A program made the position numbers and the translations under genes. Positions 1 to 8,226 of a stretch of 64,000 nt of DNA are shown piece by piece. The stretch is from UBA3700 sp963592135. GTDB lineage: Bacteria; Bacillota; Clostridia; Christensenellales; UBA3700. How positions within the stretch are numbered: position 1 is the first letter of the stretch; each line of letters begins with the position of its first letter. Below the pieces are notes generated by a model, which was given only the letters and a program-made list of their open reading frames with translations, did no database searches and was not told the origin of the DNA. The stretch lies in NCBI GenBank assembly GCA_963592135.1, contig CAVAVP010000006.1, forward strand, positions 1 to 64,000, given 5' to 3'.

Positions 1-99
1 TAATTATATATAGCGATATTTTTAATGTCAACAAGATAATATTTTATAATCTATTATCAAGTAAAATTCGGTTATATGAGAAATTTAACCTTTTCATAT

Positions 100-134
100 A
101 AAAAAAAATAAGAGAGTTTATTAAAAACCCTCTT
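100..134 (-). terminator. Terminator of scfA-scfB
   Basis: Read on the minus strand, a 10-bp stem (134-125 with 119-110, one G-U pair) with a 5-nt loop is followed by an almost pure T run. It lies just past the scfB stop and ends that transcript. Confidence 0.8.
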
Positions 135-140
135 AAAAAT

Positions 141-1502
141 CTATTCACCTGCATCTTCTATCGCTTTTATAGCCAAGGATAAATCCATTCTCTTTTTTTC
201 TAATTCACAAGTTATTTCGTATGGATTATTCATAGCACCGGCAAAGTTAATATTATTTGCTGTACAACCACCTGAACAATAATATTTTGCAGGACACTTA
301 TCACACTTTGGTTTTTGTGTAACAATATTTTGAGCAAACTTCTTTGAGATTGACATATCTATCTCTTTATCAAAGACATTACCAATATAATATTCTTTGT
401 TTTCCGCAAATTGGTGACATGGGAATACATCTCCAGTTGGCGTTACAGCTAAATACTCACATCCAGCACCACACCCTGTCAATCTTTTAACAACACATGG
501 ACCAGATTCAATATCTATCATAAAGTGGAAGAAATTAAACCATTTCTTAGGATCTTTTCTTCTATCAATATACTCTTCAGCTAATTTTTCATATTCATTT
601 AAAATAGTTGGTAGCATTTCTTTTGTAATTTTTAAATCCTCAATATCTGTTACAACTGGTTCCATAGATATTTGGTCAAAACCTGCATCGTTTAAGAACA
701 TAACATCCTTTGAAAAATCAAGATTTTTAGAGGTATATGTTCCACGTACATAATACTGTTTATCTCCCCTAGCTTTTTTCATATTAAGTGCGTTATTCAA
801 AATGGCATTAAATGCACTTTTACCAGATACTGTTCTTCTTACATCGTCATTTATTTCTTGTCTTCCATCAAGCGATAAGACAACGTTGTGCATTTCTTTG
901 TTTAACCAATCGATTTTATCTTGTGAAAGTAAAACACAATTTGTTGTCATTGTGAATGAAAATTTCTTTCCAACTTTATCTTCAATAGATCTTGCATACT
1001 CAACAATTTGTTTTACAACATCAAAATTCATTAAAGGCTCTCCGCCAAAGAAATCAACCTCTAAGTTATGTCTATGTCCAGAATGTTGTACTAAAAAATC
1101 AATTGCATTTTTACCAACTTCAAATGACATATGCGCACGAGACCTTGTATGATAAGTTCCCTCGTCTGCAAAACAATATCTACATTTTAAATTGCAATCA
1201 TGGCAAATATGAAGGCAAAGCGCCTTTATCTCTCCAATTCTTTTTTCTTTTTGAAAAACTGTACATGGAGAATCTAAAACACCCTCTTTTACAAGCGTGT
1301 CTAATTCGCTATTAATTTCATTAAGCTCATTTTTTTCAATGGAATTTAACTCTTTTAATTGCTCTTCATTTAAATCCTTTTCAAATCTATTTTTCGCAAT
1401 TAAAAAAGTGGCTTTATCTACATTATGTAAACTGCCACTTTCAGAATCCCACATGAAATAATAAGCTCTATTGTGGTAGTTAAAACTAAAACAATGAGTC
1501 AT
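141..1502 (-). CDS. scfB: ScfB, radical SAM/SPASM maturase of the SCIFF peptide
   Basis: Radical SAM enzyme predicted to install thioether cross-links in the six-cysteine peptide encoded just upstream (scfA). The 453-residue protein has an N-terminal peptide-recognition region, then the SAM cluster motif CX3CX2C at C103, C107 and C110, followed by the TIM-barrel core with the GGEP motif. The C-terminal SPASM region carries two further cysteine groups (about residues 340-425, including CGAGC, CDKC and CSGGC) for auxiliary Fe-S clusters. It starts 20 nt after the scfA stop, so the pair is one transcript. In Clostridia this pair is nearly universal, which is what identifies it; the physiological role of the product is unknown. 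Length and motifs are normal for the family. Confidence 0.95.
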   Translation of the reverse strand: MTHCFSFNYHNRAYYFMWDSESGSLHNVDKATFLIAKNRFEKDLNEEQLKELNSIEKNELNEINSELDTLVKEGVLDSPCTVFQKEKRIGEIKALCLHICHDCNLKCRYCFADEGTYHTRSRAHMSFEVGKNAIDFLVQHSGHRHNLEVDFFGGEPLMNFDVVKQIVEYARSIEDKVGKKFSFTMTTNCVLLSQDKIDWLNKEMHNVVLSLDGRQEINDDVRRTVSGKSAFNAILNNALNMKKARGDKQYYVRGTYTSKNLDFSKDVMFLNDAGFDQISMEPVVTDIEDLKITKEMLPTILNEYEKLAEEYIDRRKDPKKWFNFFHFMIDIESGPCVVKRLTGCGAGCEYLAVTPTGDVFPCHQFAENKEYYIGNVFDKEIDMSISKKFAQNIVTQKPKCDKCPAKYYCSGGCTANNINFAGAMNNPYEITCELEKKRMDLSLAIKAIEDAGE

Positions 1503-1522
1503 ATTATTCTCTTTAAACTATA

Positions 1523-1699
1523 TTATAATAGAGGCTTCTTAACTTGGTTGTTAATCTTTTCATCTTGATGTTGGCAAGATTGATTTCCTACTGTACAAGA
1601 TGTCTTACAAGCTGATTGACATGATGATTGGCATTCACCACAGCCAATATTTCCACTTTTCTTCATTCCATTTTTTACAATTGTATTAATATGTGTCAT
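1523..1699 (-). CDS. scfA: ScfA, SCIFF ribosomal peptide precursor
   Basis: A 58-residue ORF beginning M-T-H-I-N-T-I-V with six cysteines at residues 20, 23, 27, 31, 35 and 42. This is the defining 'six cysteines in forty-five' pattern of SCIFF precursors, including the motif CxxCxxxCxxxCxxxC. The start has a strong GGAGG eight bases upstream. It is followed after 20 nt by its maturase ScfB, which should link cysteine sulfurs to the alpha carbons of acceptor residues, classically a Thr in the SxxCxTSC region. The leader half (M1 to about G19) is Lys/Asn rich and the core follows. No protease or exporter is adjacent, as is usual for SCIFF loci. Confidence 0.95.
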   Translation of the reverse strand: MTHINTIVKNGMKKSGNIGCGECQSSCQSACKTSCTVGNQSCQHQDEKINNQVKKPLL

Positions 1700-1735
1700 T
1701 TTGACGCCTCCGATTTTTTTTCTATTTAATATATT

Positions 1736-1763
1736 ATTATAATTTTAGATTATATTCAAGCAA
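1736..1763 (-). promoter_or_regulatory. Promoter of scfA-scfB
   Basis: On the minus strand TTGCTT (1763-1758), a 16-nt spacer and a perfect TATAAT (1741-1736). It lies between the yajC terminator and scfA, so scfAB is transcribed separately from yajC. Confidence 0.6.
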
Positions 1764-1770
1764 TTATTTA

Positions 1771-1805
1771 CAAAATAAAAAACTGACCCTAAAAAGCCAG
1801 TTTTT
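1771..1805 (-). terminator. Terminator after yajC
   Basis: Nine-base inverted repeat (1804-1796 with 1787-1779, one G-U pair), loop about 8 nt, then TTTTATTTTG on the minus strand. It separates yajC from scfA. Confidence 0.75.
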
Positions 1806-1817
1806 ATTTTGTTAAAA

Positions 1818-2273
1818 TTAGTCTTTATTTTCAGCTGTTTCCACTGCTTCTTTAGCTTCTTCTTTGTTTTCTTCAACTTTAGTTTCTTCAATCTTTTCGG
1901 TAGCAGCTGGCTTAACGTCATCTAAAGCTGTTTCCTTTTGAGGTTCAACTGTTTGACCTTGAGCATTAACAGACATAACTGTATAAACTGCACTTCTATC
2001 AATAGTTGCACATAAAGATTTATCACCTTTACCACTTAAATCAATAACTAATGTATTTGTTGTAGAATCCATAGCAACGATTTCTCCAATAAATCCACCA
2101 ATTGTCTTAATCTTTGTACCAACTTTTAAAGATTCCATCATTTTTTGAGTTTCTTTTTGTCTCTTTCTTTGTGGAACAATGGACATAACTAACATCACAA
2201 CCATTAATACAGCTAAAACAATAAGCATTGTTACATTGCTGCTTATGGCGCTTAACATTACTAAACTATTCAT
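1818..2273 (-). CDS. yajC: YajC, Sec translocon accessory subunit
   Basis: Small membrane protein associated with SecDF and YidC in the protein export channel. The 151-residue product has a single hydrophobic segment at about residues 8-30, then the conserved PQRKRQKE stretch and the 'L..G..V.TIGG..G.I' beta domain (about 45-100). The tail after residue 105 is Glu/Lys rich and longer than in the usual 90-110 residue family member; it looks disordered. It follows tgt at 123 nt and has an AAGGAGA ribosome site. Position at the end of a ruvAB-queA-tgt cluster is the standard arrangement for yajC. SecD and SecF are not in the window. Confidence 0.92.
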   Translation of the reverse strand: MNSLVMLSAISSNVTMLIVLAVLMVVMLVMSIVPQRKRQKETQKMMESLKVGTKIKTIGGFIGEIVAMDSTTNTLVIDLSGKGDKSLCATIDRSAVYTVMSVNAQGQTVEPQKETALDDVKPAATEKIEETKVEENKEEAKEAVETAENKD

Positions 2274-2396
2274 ATTATGTTCTCCTTATTTATCTTACTT
2301 TTTCTATATTATAGTAAAAATATACATTTTTCAAGCAAAATGTTGAATTAACATTTTTACCATTATATTATTTCTTTCTAAATTTTACTTAAATTT

Positions 2397-3560
2397 TTAT
2401 TTTATTTTGTTTGGTTGGTTATATTCTTGTTTATTTCCACCATGACCCCAAGTATATTTTTTTGTAAAATCATCATAAAAATCTTGGAATCTATCCTCCC
2501 AAATTGCTTGTCTTATATCCTCCATAAGTTTAGTTAAGAATCTTATATTATGGATAGATAAAAGTTCTCCGCCTAAAATTTCATCTGCGTTTATTAAATG
2601 TCTTATGTAAGCCCTTGTAAAGTTTTTACAACAATAACAATCACAACCGCTATCTACTGGGCTAAAGTCTTCCTTATATGCACCATTTCTAACTGTTAAA
2701 TTCCCCTCTCTAGTTAGAGCCGTACCATTTCTTGCTATACGAGTAGATAAAACACAATCAAACATATCTATACCACGCATTACACCCTCAACTAAACAAT
2801 CTGGAGATCCTACACCCATTAAATATCTTGGCTGATCGCTAGGATATAAAGGTTTTAGGCAATCTAACATTTTATACATTACTTCTTTTGGTTCACCCAC
2901 AGATAAGCCACCAATAGAGAAACCACACTTTGCATACTTTAAAACATGCTCAAGACTTTCTTTTCTTAAATCTTCATACATATTTCCTTGAACTATAGGA
3001 AACAACATTTGATCTTCTCTTGTTTTATATTTTACACATCTCTCAAGCCAAAGCTTTGTTCTTCTTAAAGCATCTTTTGATGTATTATAATCGGCATGAC
3101 CTTCTGTACATTGATCAAAGGCCATTATTATATCTGCTCCTAGTTTTTGTTGAACATCAATTGCAACTTCTGGAGTCATAAATAATTTTTTACCATCTAT
3201 ATATGATGAAAATTGAACACCCTCATCAGATATTTTATTCATTTTGTCTAAAGAGAAAACTTGAAATCCACCTGAGTCAGTTAAAATTGGTTTATGCCAA
3301 TTCATAAAGTTATGAAGGCCACCTGCTTTTTCTATTAATTCCTCACCCGGTCTTAAATATAAATGATAAGTATTTGCAAGTAATATCGAAGCTTTGCAGT
3401 CTTCTTCTATAACTTTTGGTGTTAAAGATTTTATAGTGGCATTTGTACCAACAGGCATAAATACTGGAGTATCTATAACTCCATGAGGAGTATAAAGTCT
3501 TCCAACTCTAGCACCTGATTGTTTACATGTATGTAATACTTCGTATTTAAAATTTTCCAT
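2397..3560 (-). CDS. tgt: Queuine/preQ1 tRNA-guanine transglycosylase
   Basis: Exchanges G34 of GUN-anticodon tRNAs for preQ1, the first tRNA-bound step of queuosine synthesis. The 387-residue protein shows the substrate loop with TDSGGFQVFS (about 90-99), the catalytic Asp region 'GIDMFDCVLSTR' (about 265-276) and a C-terminal zinc site (CDCYCC followed by a His about 26 residues on). It lies 9 nt after queA, whose enzyme acts on its product, with a weak AAGGAAT site. There are no preQ1 synthesis genes (queCDEF) in the window, so the base is either made elsewhere or salvaged. Confidence 0.96.
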   Translation of the reverse strand: MENFKYEVLHTCKQSGARVGRLYTPHGVIDTPVFMPVGTNATIKSLTPKVIEEDCKASILLANTYHLYLRPGEELIEKAGGLHNFMNWHKPILTDSGGFQVFSLDKMNKISDEGVQFSSYIDGKKLFMTPEVAIDVQQKLGADIIMAFDQCTEGHADYNTSKDALRRTKLWLERCVKYKTREDQMLFPIVQGNMYEDLRKESLEHVLKYAKCGFSIGGLSVGEPKEVMYKMLDCLKPLYPSDQPRYLMGVGSPDCLVEGVMRGIDMFDCVLSTRIARNGTALTREGNLTVRNGAYKEDFSPVDSGCDCYCCKNFTRAYIRHLINADEILGGELLSIHNIRFLTKLMEDIRQAIWEDRFQDFYDDFTKKYTWGHGGNKQEYNQPNKIK

Positions 3561-3569
3561 ATTATTCCT

Positions 3570-4604
3570 TTATATTAAAAGTGTTGCATCTCCAAATGAG
3601 AAGAATCTATATTTTTCTTCTACCGCAATATTGTACATTCTTAAAGTTTCCTCTCTTGTCAAAAAGGCTGAAACTAACATAATTAATGTAGATTCCGGCA
3701 AGTGGAAGTTTGTTATTAACCCATCAACTATTTTAAACTTATATCCAGGATATATAAATATATTTGTATCTCCACTAAATGCATCAACTTTGTCTTCTTC
3801 TATTGCGGCCGATTCTACGACTCTAACTGATGTTGTTCCAACGCATATAACTCGTCTATTTTCTTTTTTAGCTTTATTTATAATCTCTGCTGTTTCTTTA
3901 GTTATTTCAAAATACTCAGTATGCATTTTATGATCTTTAATATCTTTTTCCATAACTGGTCTAAAAGTACCAAGCCCGACATTTAACATTACCTTTGCAA
4001 TTATTACACCTTTTTGTTCGATTTTTTTCAAAAGTTCTTTTGTAAAATGAAGACCAGCTGTTGGAGCTGCAGCAGAACCTGGAATATTTGCATAAACAGT
4101 ATTATATCTTGATTTATTTTCAAGTTTTTTTGTTATATAAGGTGGAAGTGGCATTTGTCCAATTCTATCTAAAATATCTTCAAACACCCCGTCAAACGCA
4201 AATTCTATATGTCTTATACCTTCGTCAAAAACACCTACAACCTTGCCCTTTAATTCTTCAGAAAAAACAATTTCTGTTCCTATCTTTAATCTCTTTGCAG
4301 GTTTAGTTAAACATTCCCATGTTGTGTAATTAATTCTCTTTAATAAAAGTACTTCTGTATTAAACTCTTTAGTAACGTTTTCGCCAACTCGTGTTCCAAA
4401 TATTCTAGCTGGAATAACTTTAGTATCATTTATAACTAAAACATCACCTTTTTTAAGGTAATCTATTACATCGTAAAAAAGTTTGTGTTCTATTTGTTTT
4501 GTATCTTTATGGTAAACTAAAAGTCTAGAGTGATCTCTAGGCTCCATTGGTGTTTGCGCAATTAATTCTTGTGGCAAATTATAATAAAATTCTTTAGTTT
4601 CCAT
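3570..4604 (-). CDS. queA: QueA, SAM:tRNA ribosyltransferase-isomerase
   Basis: Transfers and isomerises the ribosyl group of SAM onto preQ1-tRNA to make epoxyqueuosine. I place the start at the ATG at 4604, which has AAGGAAG nine bases upstream and gives the usual N-terminus METKEFYYNLP; the longer reading from 4628 begins inside ruvB without a site of its own. From that start the protein is 344 residues, normal for the family, with the motifs PxxPRDxSRLLV, NDTKVIPARL-like and the C-terminal 'FHLPESTLIMLVSAF'. It overlaps the ruvB stop by 11 nt, so the two are translationally coupled. Confidence 0.95.
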   Translation of the reverse strand: METKEFYYNLPQELIAQTPMEPRDHSRLLVYHKDTKQIEHKLFYDVIDYLKKGDVLVINDTKVIPARIFGTRVGENVTKEFNTEVLLLKRINYTTWECLTKPAKRLKIGTEIVFSEELKGKVVGVFDEGIRHIEFAFDGVFEDILDRIGQMPLPPYITKKLENKSRYNTVYANIPGSAAAPTAGLHFTKELLKKIEQKGVIIAKVMLNVGLGTFRPVMEKDIKDHKMHTEYFEITKETAEIINKAKKENRRVICVGTTSVRVVESAAIEEDKVDAFSGDTNIFIYPGYKFKIVDGLITNFHLPESTLIMLVSAFLTREETLRMYNIAVEEKYRFFSFGDATLLI

Positions 4605-5658
4605 TTTCGTCTTCCTTATTATCGTCAAACATTGACATTTGATAATAACCTTGAGGCAATTTTCTTCCTATATGTTTATAAGCATCAGGTAAACATATAC
4701 GACCACGTGGAGTTCTTGCTATAAACGCTATTTGCATTAAATAAGGTTCATACATATCTTCAATAGTATTTGCATCTTCTCCAACGGATGCTGCAAGCGT
4801 CTCTAATCCTACAGGGCCCCCATTAAACTTGTCAATCATTATCTCTAATAATCTTCTATCTATATTGTCTAAGCCTAATGGATCGATTTCCATTCTATTT
4901 AAGGCCATATCTGTAATTTCTTTATCTATTTTGCCACTTCCCTTAATTTCAGCAAAATCTCTAACTCTCTTTAAAAGTCTATTCGCAATCCTAGGAGTTC
5001 CACGAGAACGTCTAGCAATCTCTAAAGCACCCTCTTCGTTTATCTCAATATTTAAAAGTTTAGCAGACCTTTTTACAATCAAAGACAATTCCTCCGGTGT
5101 ATAAATTTCTAATCTAAAATTAACACCAAATCTATCCCTTAATGGATTAGATAAAGCTCCTGCTTTTGTTGTAGCTCCAATTAATGTAAATTTTGGAAGT
5201 GCCATAGGCATTGAATACGCAGATGGTCCTTTTCCGATAATTATATCTAATTTAAAATCCTCCATTGCAGAATATAGAATTTCTTCAACTTTTTTATTTA
5301 ATCTATGAATTTCATCAATGAATAAAATATCATTTTCTTGTAAATTGGTAATAATTGAAGCTAAATCTACAGCTTTTTCTACAACTGGTGCTGACACAAT
5401 TTTTATTTGAGAACCCATTTCATTTGCAATAATATGTGCAAGTGTAGTTTTACCAAGTCCAGGAGGGCCATATAGCAAAATATGATCTAAACTTTCACCT
5501 CTTTTTTTAGCAGCTTGAATATATACCTCTAAATTCTCTTTTACTTTTTCTTGACCTATGTAATCTTCCATAACTTTTGGACGTAGCTTATTATCATTTT
5601 CTACATCCATTGTTGTTTCTATGGTAGACATAAATCTTTGCTCATTATCAAAATCCAT
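4594..5658 (-). CDS. ruvB: RuvB, Holliday junction branch migration motor
   Basis: Hexameric AAA+ ATPase that drives branch migration with RuvA. The 354-residue protein has Walker A GPPGLGKTTLA (about 65-75), Walker B 'ILFIDEIHRL', sensor 1 'IGATTKAG', the arginine-finger region 'LRDRFG' and the C-terminal winged helix ending 'TPRGR'. Its ATG overlaps the ruvA stop in TAATG, so translation is coupled. It is followed by the overlapping queA. All motor motifs are intact. Confidence 0.97.
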   Translation of the reverse strand: MDFDNEQRFMSTIETTMDVENDNKLRPKVMEDYIGQEKVKENLEVYIQAAKKRGESLDHILLYGPPGLGKTTLAHIIANEMGSQIKIVSAPVVEKAVDLASIITNLQENDILFIDEIHRLNKKVEEILYSAMEDFKLDIIIGKGPSAYSMPMALPKFTLIGATTKAGALSNPLRDRFGVNFRLEIYTPEELSLIVKRSAKLLNIEINEEGALEIARRSRGTPRIANRLLKRVRDFAEIKGSGKIDKEITDMALNRMEIDPLGLDNIDRRLLEIMIDKFNGGPVGLETLAASVGEDANTIEDMYEPYLMQIAFIARTPRGRICLPDAYKHIGRKLPQGYYQMSMFDDNKEDENGN

Positions 5659-6260
5659 TATTTAATTCCTTTTAAAACAAGTGTAATTAATTCTTCAACA
5701 GTATTTCCTTGATTTCTTATATCTGATACCGCCTTTGTAGCCTCACCTTTAGTCATACCAAGTGAACATAAAGCAAGCGCTGCATCTTGGGCAACTTGAT
5801 CCAGTTTTGTCGCTTTGTGAATTGGAGATATATCATCATTTAACATGTCAATATCTTCCTCTTCTAGTTTTTCTTTTAACTCCATGATAATTCTCATGGC
5901 AGTTTTCTTGCCAATTCCCTTAACTTTAGATAAAGCCTTGTAATCAGAATTTACAATATTTAAAGCAAGTTCCTTTGGATCTAGTGTAGACAAAATTACA
6001 AGTGCAGTTTTTGGACCAACCGAAGATACGGAAACTAATTTTATAAACATACCCTTTTCTTCTTTTGAATGGAAACCATAAATTTTGATAGTATCGTCGG
6101 TTACTCTAACAGTCGTATAAACAGTTACTATCTTATCTAAAACCCCGAATTTTTCTAAGGTAATATTAGAAACTAAAACATCATAACCAATGCCATTAGT
6201 TTCTATAACTAATCTACCTTCCTCAAAAAATACAACTTTTCCTGTGATTGAATAATACAT
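5658..6260 (-). CDS. ruvA: RuvA, Holliday junction-binding subunit
   Basis: Binds four-way junctions and docks RuvB. The 200-residue protein has the N-terminal OB domain (1-62), two helix-hairpin-helix motifs ('LVSVSSVGPKTALVIL' and 'VKGIGKKTAMRIIMEL') and a C-terminal RuvB-contacting domain (about 150-200) after an acidic linker. It overlaps ruvB by one base. There is no Shine-Dalgarno sequence before the ATG; instead a promoter -10 box ends 10 nt upstream, suggesting an almost leaderless mRNA. ruvC is not adjacent: it lies 3.5 kb away beyond three unrelated genes. Confidence 0.96.
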   Translation of the reverse strand: MYYSITGKVVFFEEGRLVIETNGIGYDVLVSNITLEKFGVLDKIVTVYTTVRVTDDTIKIYGFHSKEEKGMFIKLVSVSSVGPKTALVILSTLDPKELALNIVNSDYKALSKVKGIGKKTAMRIIMELKEKLEEEDIDMLNDDISPIHKATKLDQVAQDAALALCSLGMTKGEATKAVSDIRNQGNTVEELITLVLKGIK

Positions 6261-6270
6261 ACTAAAATAA

Positions 6271-6299
6271 ATAATAATTTATTATATAATAAAAGTCAA
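6271..6299 (-). promoter_or_regulatory. Promoter of ruvA-ruvB-queA-tgt-yajC, near-leaderless
   Basis: On the minus strand TTGACT (6299-6294), 17-nt spacer, TATTAT (6276-6271), then only 10 nt to the ruvA ATG. The predicted 5' untranslated region is about 3-4 nt and no AGGAG-like element is present. Confidence 0.6.
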
Positions 6300-6370
6300 T
6301 CTAAAAAAAATGAACAAATATTTTGTTTCTACACTAAAATTGTTTAGTTTCTATTTTAAATTTTTGTAAT

Positions 6371-7273
6371 TTAATTTTTTAACTTAATAACACATGCAGG
6401 TCTTACACCCATACCTGAAAGCCACGAACCAACAATTATATAAGGTTCAAATTGTCCTTCGTTACCTATTGTAAAAGACCATGAATCTTTAGATGGAGAA
6501 CGAAGCCAATAAGAGAATTTGTATCCCTCTTTATATCTATTCATACTCCATGCATATGCGCTACATCTTGCCGTTCTCTCATATAAAACTATTTCAGAGT
6601 TTTTATTTGTAAAATATGATAAAGTTTCATTGTAAGATAAAAGAAATATTTTATCCTCAGTATTATCGCATAATAAGTTAGGTAAAACCTCAGTTTTTTC
6701 TTCAAAAGAAAGTGTATATTTACTTTTATTATCTATCAAACTCGTCTTTATTAATTTTTGCTCATTTAAATCAAATGCACATTTATAAAAATCTGTATTT
6801 AACCAACTTCTTATAAAAGAATATTTATAATTACTAGAATAAATTTTTCTTTTTGTTAAATTACCTTGATAATCCATAATATTTTTTTCTATGCCAAAAA
6901 TTTCATATGGTTTATTATCTATTATTGAATCACTTATAATCAAAACCTCTTTTTCATCTTTATGCAATATTTTCCATTTGATTGGTTCAAATTTAAACCA
7001 TGTAACTGTAGCTTTTTCAGATTCAGGCGGATCTTTTCTTAATCCTACTATTCCTCTATATTTTGTCTTAACACCTTCACCTAATTCAACATCAAGAACT
7101 GGACCTTTATGATTACAATTTATAGACCAATCTATCGTCTTTTGATACATTAATTCCGCTTCACTTTTTTTATTTAAAATTTCAATTAAAGATTCATCTG
7201 CAACTTGACTTTGAGGATATAATCCAAAATAAATACTAGTTTTTGTATCATCTGTATATCTATAATTTTCCAT
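6371..7273 (-). CDS. DUF6273 domain protein
   Basis: Function unknown. About 300 residues with no signal peptide or membrane segment. The C-terminal half has the hallmarks of DUF6273: 'SFIRSWLN' (about 165), 'YWLRSPS' (about 260) and the closing 'GMGVRPACVIKL'; these resemble the C-type-lectin-like/formylglycine-enzyme fold seen in many surface or cytosolic Firmicutes proteins. I use the ATG at 7273, which is eight bases after GGAG; a GTG two codons earlier is too close to the site. It is a single gene, downstream of no partner, in a block that separates ruvC from ruvA. Confidence 0.8.
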   Translation of the reverse strand: MENYRYTDDTKTSIYFGLYPQSQVADESLIEILNKKSEAELMYQKTIDWSINCNHKGPVLDVELGEGVKTKYRGIVGLRKDPPESEKATVTWFKFEPIKWKILHKDEKEVLIISDSIIDNKPYEIFGIEKNIMDYQGNLTKRKIYSSNYKYSFIRSWLNTDFYKCAFDLNEQKLIKTSLIDNKSKYTLSFEEKTEVLPNLLCDNTEDKIFLLSYNETLSYFTNKNSEIVLYERTARCSAYAWSMNRYKEGYKFSYWLRSPSKDSWSFTIGNEGQFEPYIIVGSWLSGMGVRPACVIKLKN

Positions 7274-7494
7274 ATGCACTTCTCCTTTTTTCTATCTTTT
7301 ATCATATGAAATTAAAACTTGTCAAATCTTCGAGATTTTTACGCACCATTTTAGGTACATTAGTGTTTTTTGGCTTTTTCTATAAACAACTAAATGTTTA
7401 AAATTTTACAATTTTTAAGTTAAAGAATATTTGACACTAAAAATACCATAAATTATAATTTATGGCGTTATTATAAAGACAGGAGATATATAAC

Positions 7495-8097
7495 ATGAAA
7501 AAGTTTTTTAACGAATTCAAGACATTCATTTCACGTGGTAACGTGATGGATATGGCTGTTGGTACTATTATCGGTGCTGCATTTACTGCTATTGTAACAG
7601 CTTTATCAAATGGTATTTTAAAACCAATTATCAATGCCATTATTTATCTATGTGCAGGCGGAAAGGCTGATGCACTATCAAAAGTATACACAGTTTTAGT
7701 TCCTGTATATACATCTATAACAGATGACGCTGGAGTTGTAACACAAACACTAGATACAGCAAACTCTATCCTTATAGACTGGGGTGCATTTGTATCCGCT
7801 GTAATCAACTTCCTTTTAGTTGCGCTTGTATTATTCCTAATAATCAAAGCATTTAACTCAGTAAAGAGTGCTTCATTATCTGCAATGGATAAAAAGAAGA
7901 TTATTGAAAATAAAGAAGCAAAAGGTATTAAGTTAACAAAGAAAGAAAAAATAATGAAAGCTGAAATCGAAGCCGCTGCCGCAGAAGCAGCAAAAAAAGC
8001 AGAAGAAGCCGCTGCTGCCGCCGCTGCAGAAGCTAATAAACCTACAACTGAAAGTTTGTTAACAGAAATTCTAAATGAAATGAAGAAAAACAAATAA
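7495..8097 (+). CDS. mscL: MscL, large-conductance mechanosensitive channel
   Basis: Pressure-relief channel opened by membrane tension in hypo-osmotic shock. The first 130 residues match MscL: N-terminal amphipathic helix 'FKTFISRGNVMDMAVG', TM1 (about 15-45) with the pore-lining 'GTIIGAAFTAIV', a periplasmic loop (45-88) and TM2 (about 90-112). The cytoplasmic tail is much longer than usual (200 residues total against about 130-150) and between residues 150 and 185 it is a highly charged Ala/Glu/Lys helix, ending with the typical 'LLTEILNEMK'. AGGAG lies eight to nine bases before the ATG. It is monocistronic, closed by a terminator. Confidence 0.95.
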   Translation: MKKFFNEFKTFISRGNVMDMAVGTIIGAAFTAIVTALSNGILKPIINAIIYLCAGGKADALSKVYTVLVPVYTSITDDAGVVTQTLDTANSILIDWGAFVSAVINFLLVALVLFLIIKAFNSVKSASLSAMDKKKIIENKEAKGIKLTKKEKIMKAEIEAAAAEAAKKAEEAAAAAAAEANKPTTESLLTEILNEMKKNK

Positions 8098-8121
8098 CGC
8101 AAATTTTAGATTATAAGTTTT

Positions 8122-8153
8122 AATGGTGTTGATTATTTCAGCACCATTTTTTT
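8122..8153 (+). terminator. Terminator of mscL
   Basis: An 11-bp stem (8122-8132 with 8138-8148, one G-U pair) and short loop, followed by a T tract to 8153. Confidence 0.88.
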
Positions 8154-8188
8154 AATTTAAATGTTATATTTTTAATATAACAATTTCC

Positions 8189-8217
8189 TTGATAATTTAA
8201 ATTTTGAGTTCTATAAT
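8189..8217 (+). promoter_or_regulatory. Promoter of the MATE gene, leaderless
   Basis: TTGATA (8189-8194), 17-nt spacer, perfect TATAAT (8212-8217), then 9 nt to the ATG at 8227. No Shine-Dalgarno sequence separates them, so the mRNA should start at or within about 3 nt of the start codon. Confidence 0.7.
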
Positions 8218-8226
8218 TTCCATCGT

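Noticed and set aside
802..1315. Plus-strand ORFs across scfB
   Set aside because: They are antisense shadows of the conserved radical SAM gene.
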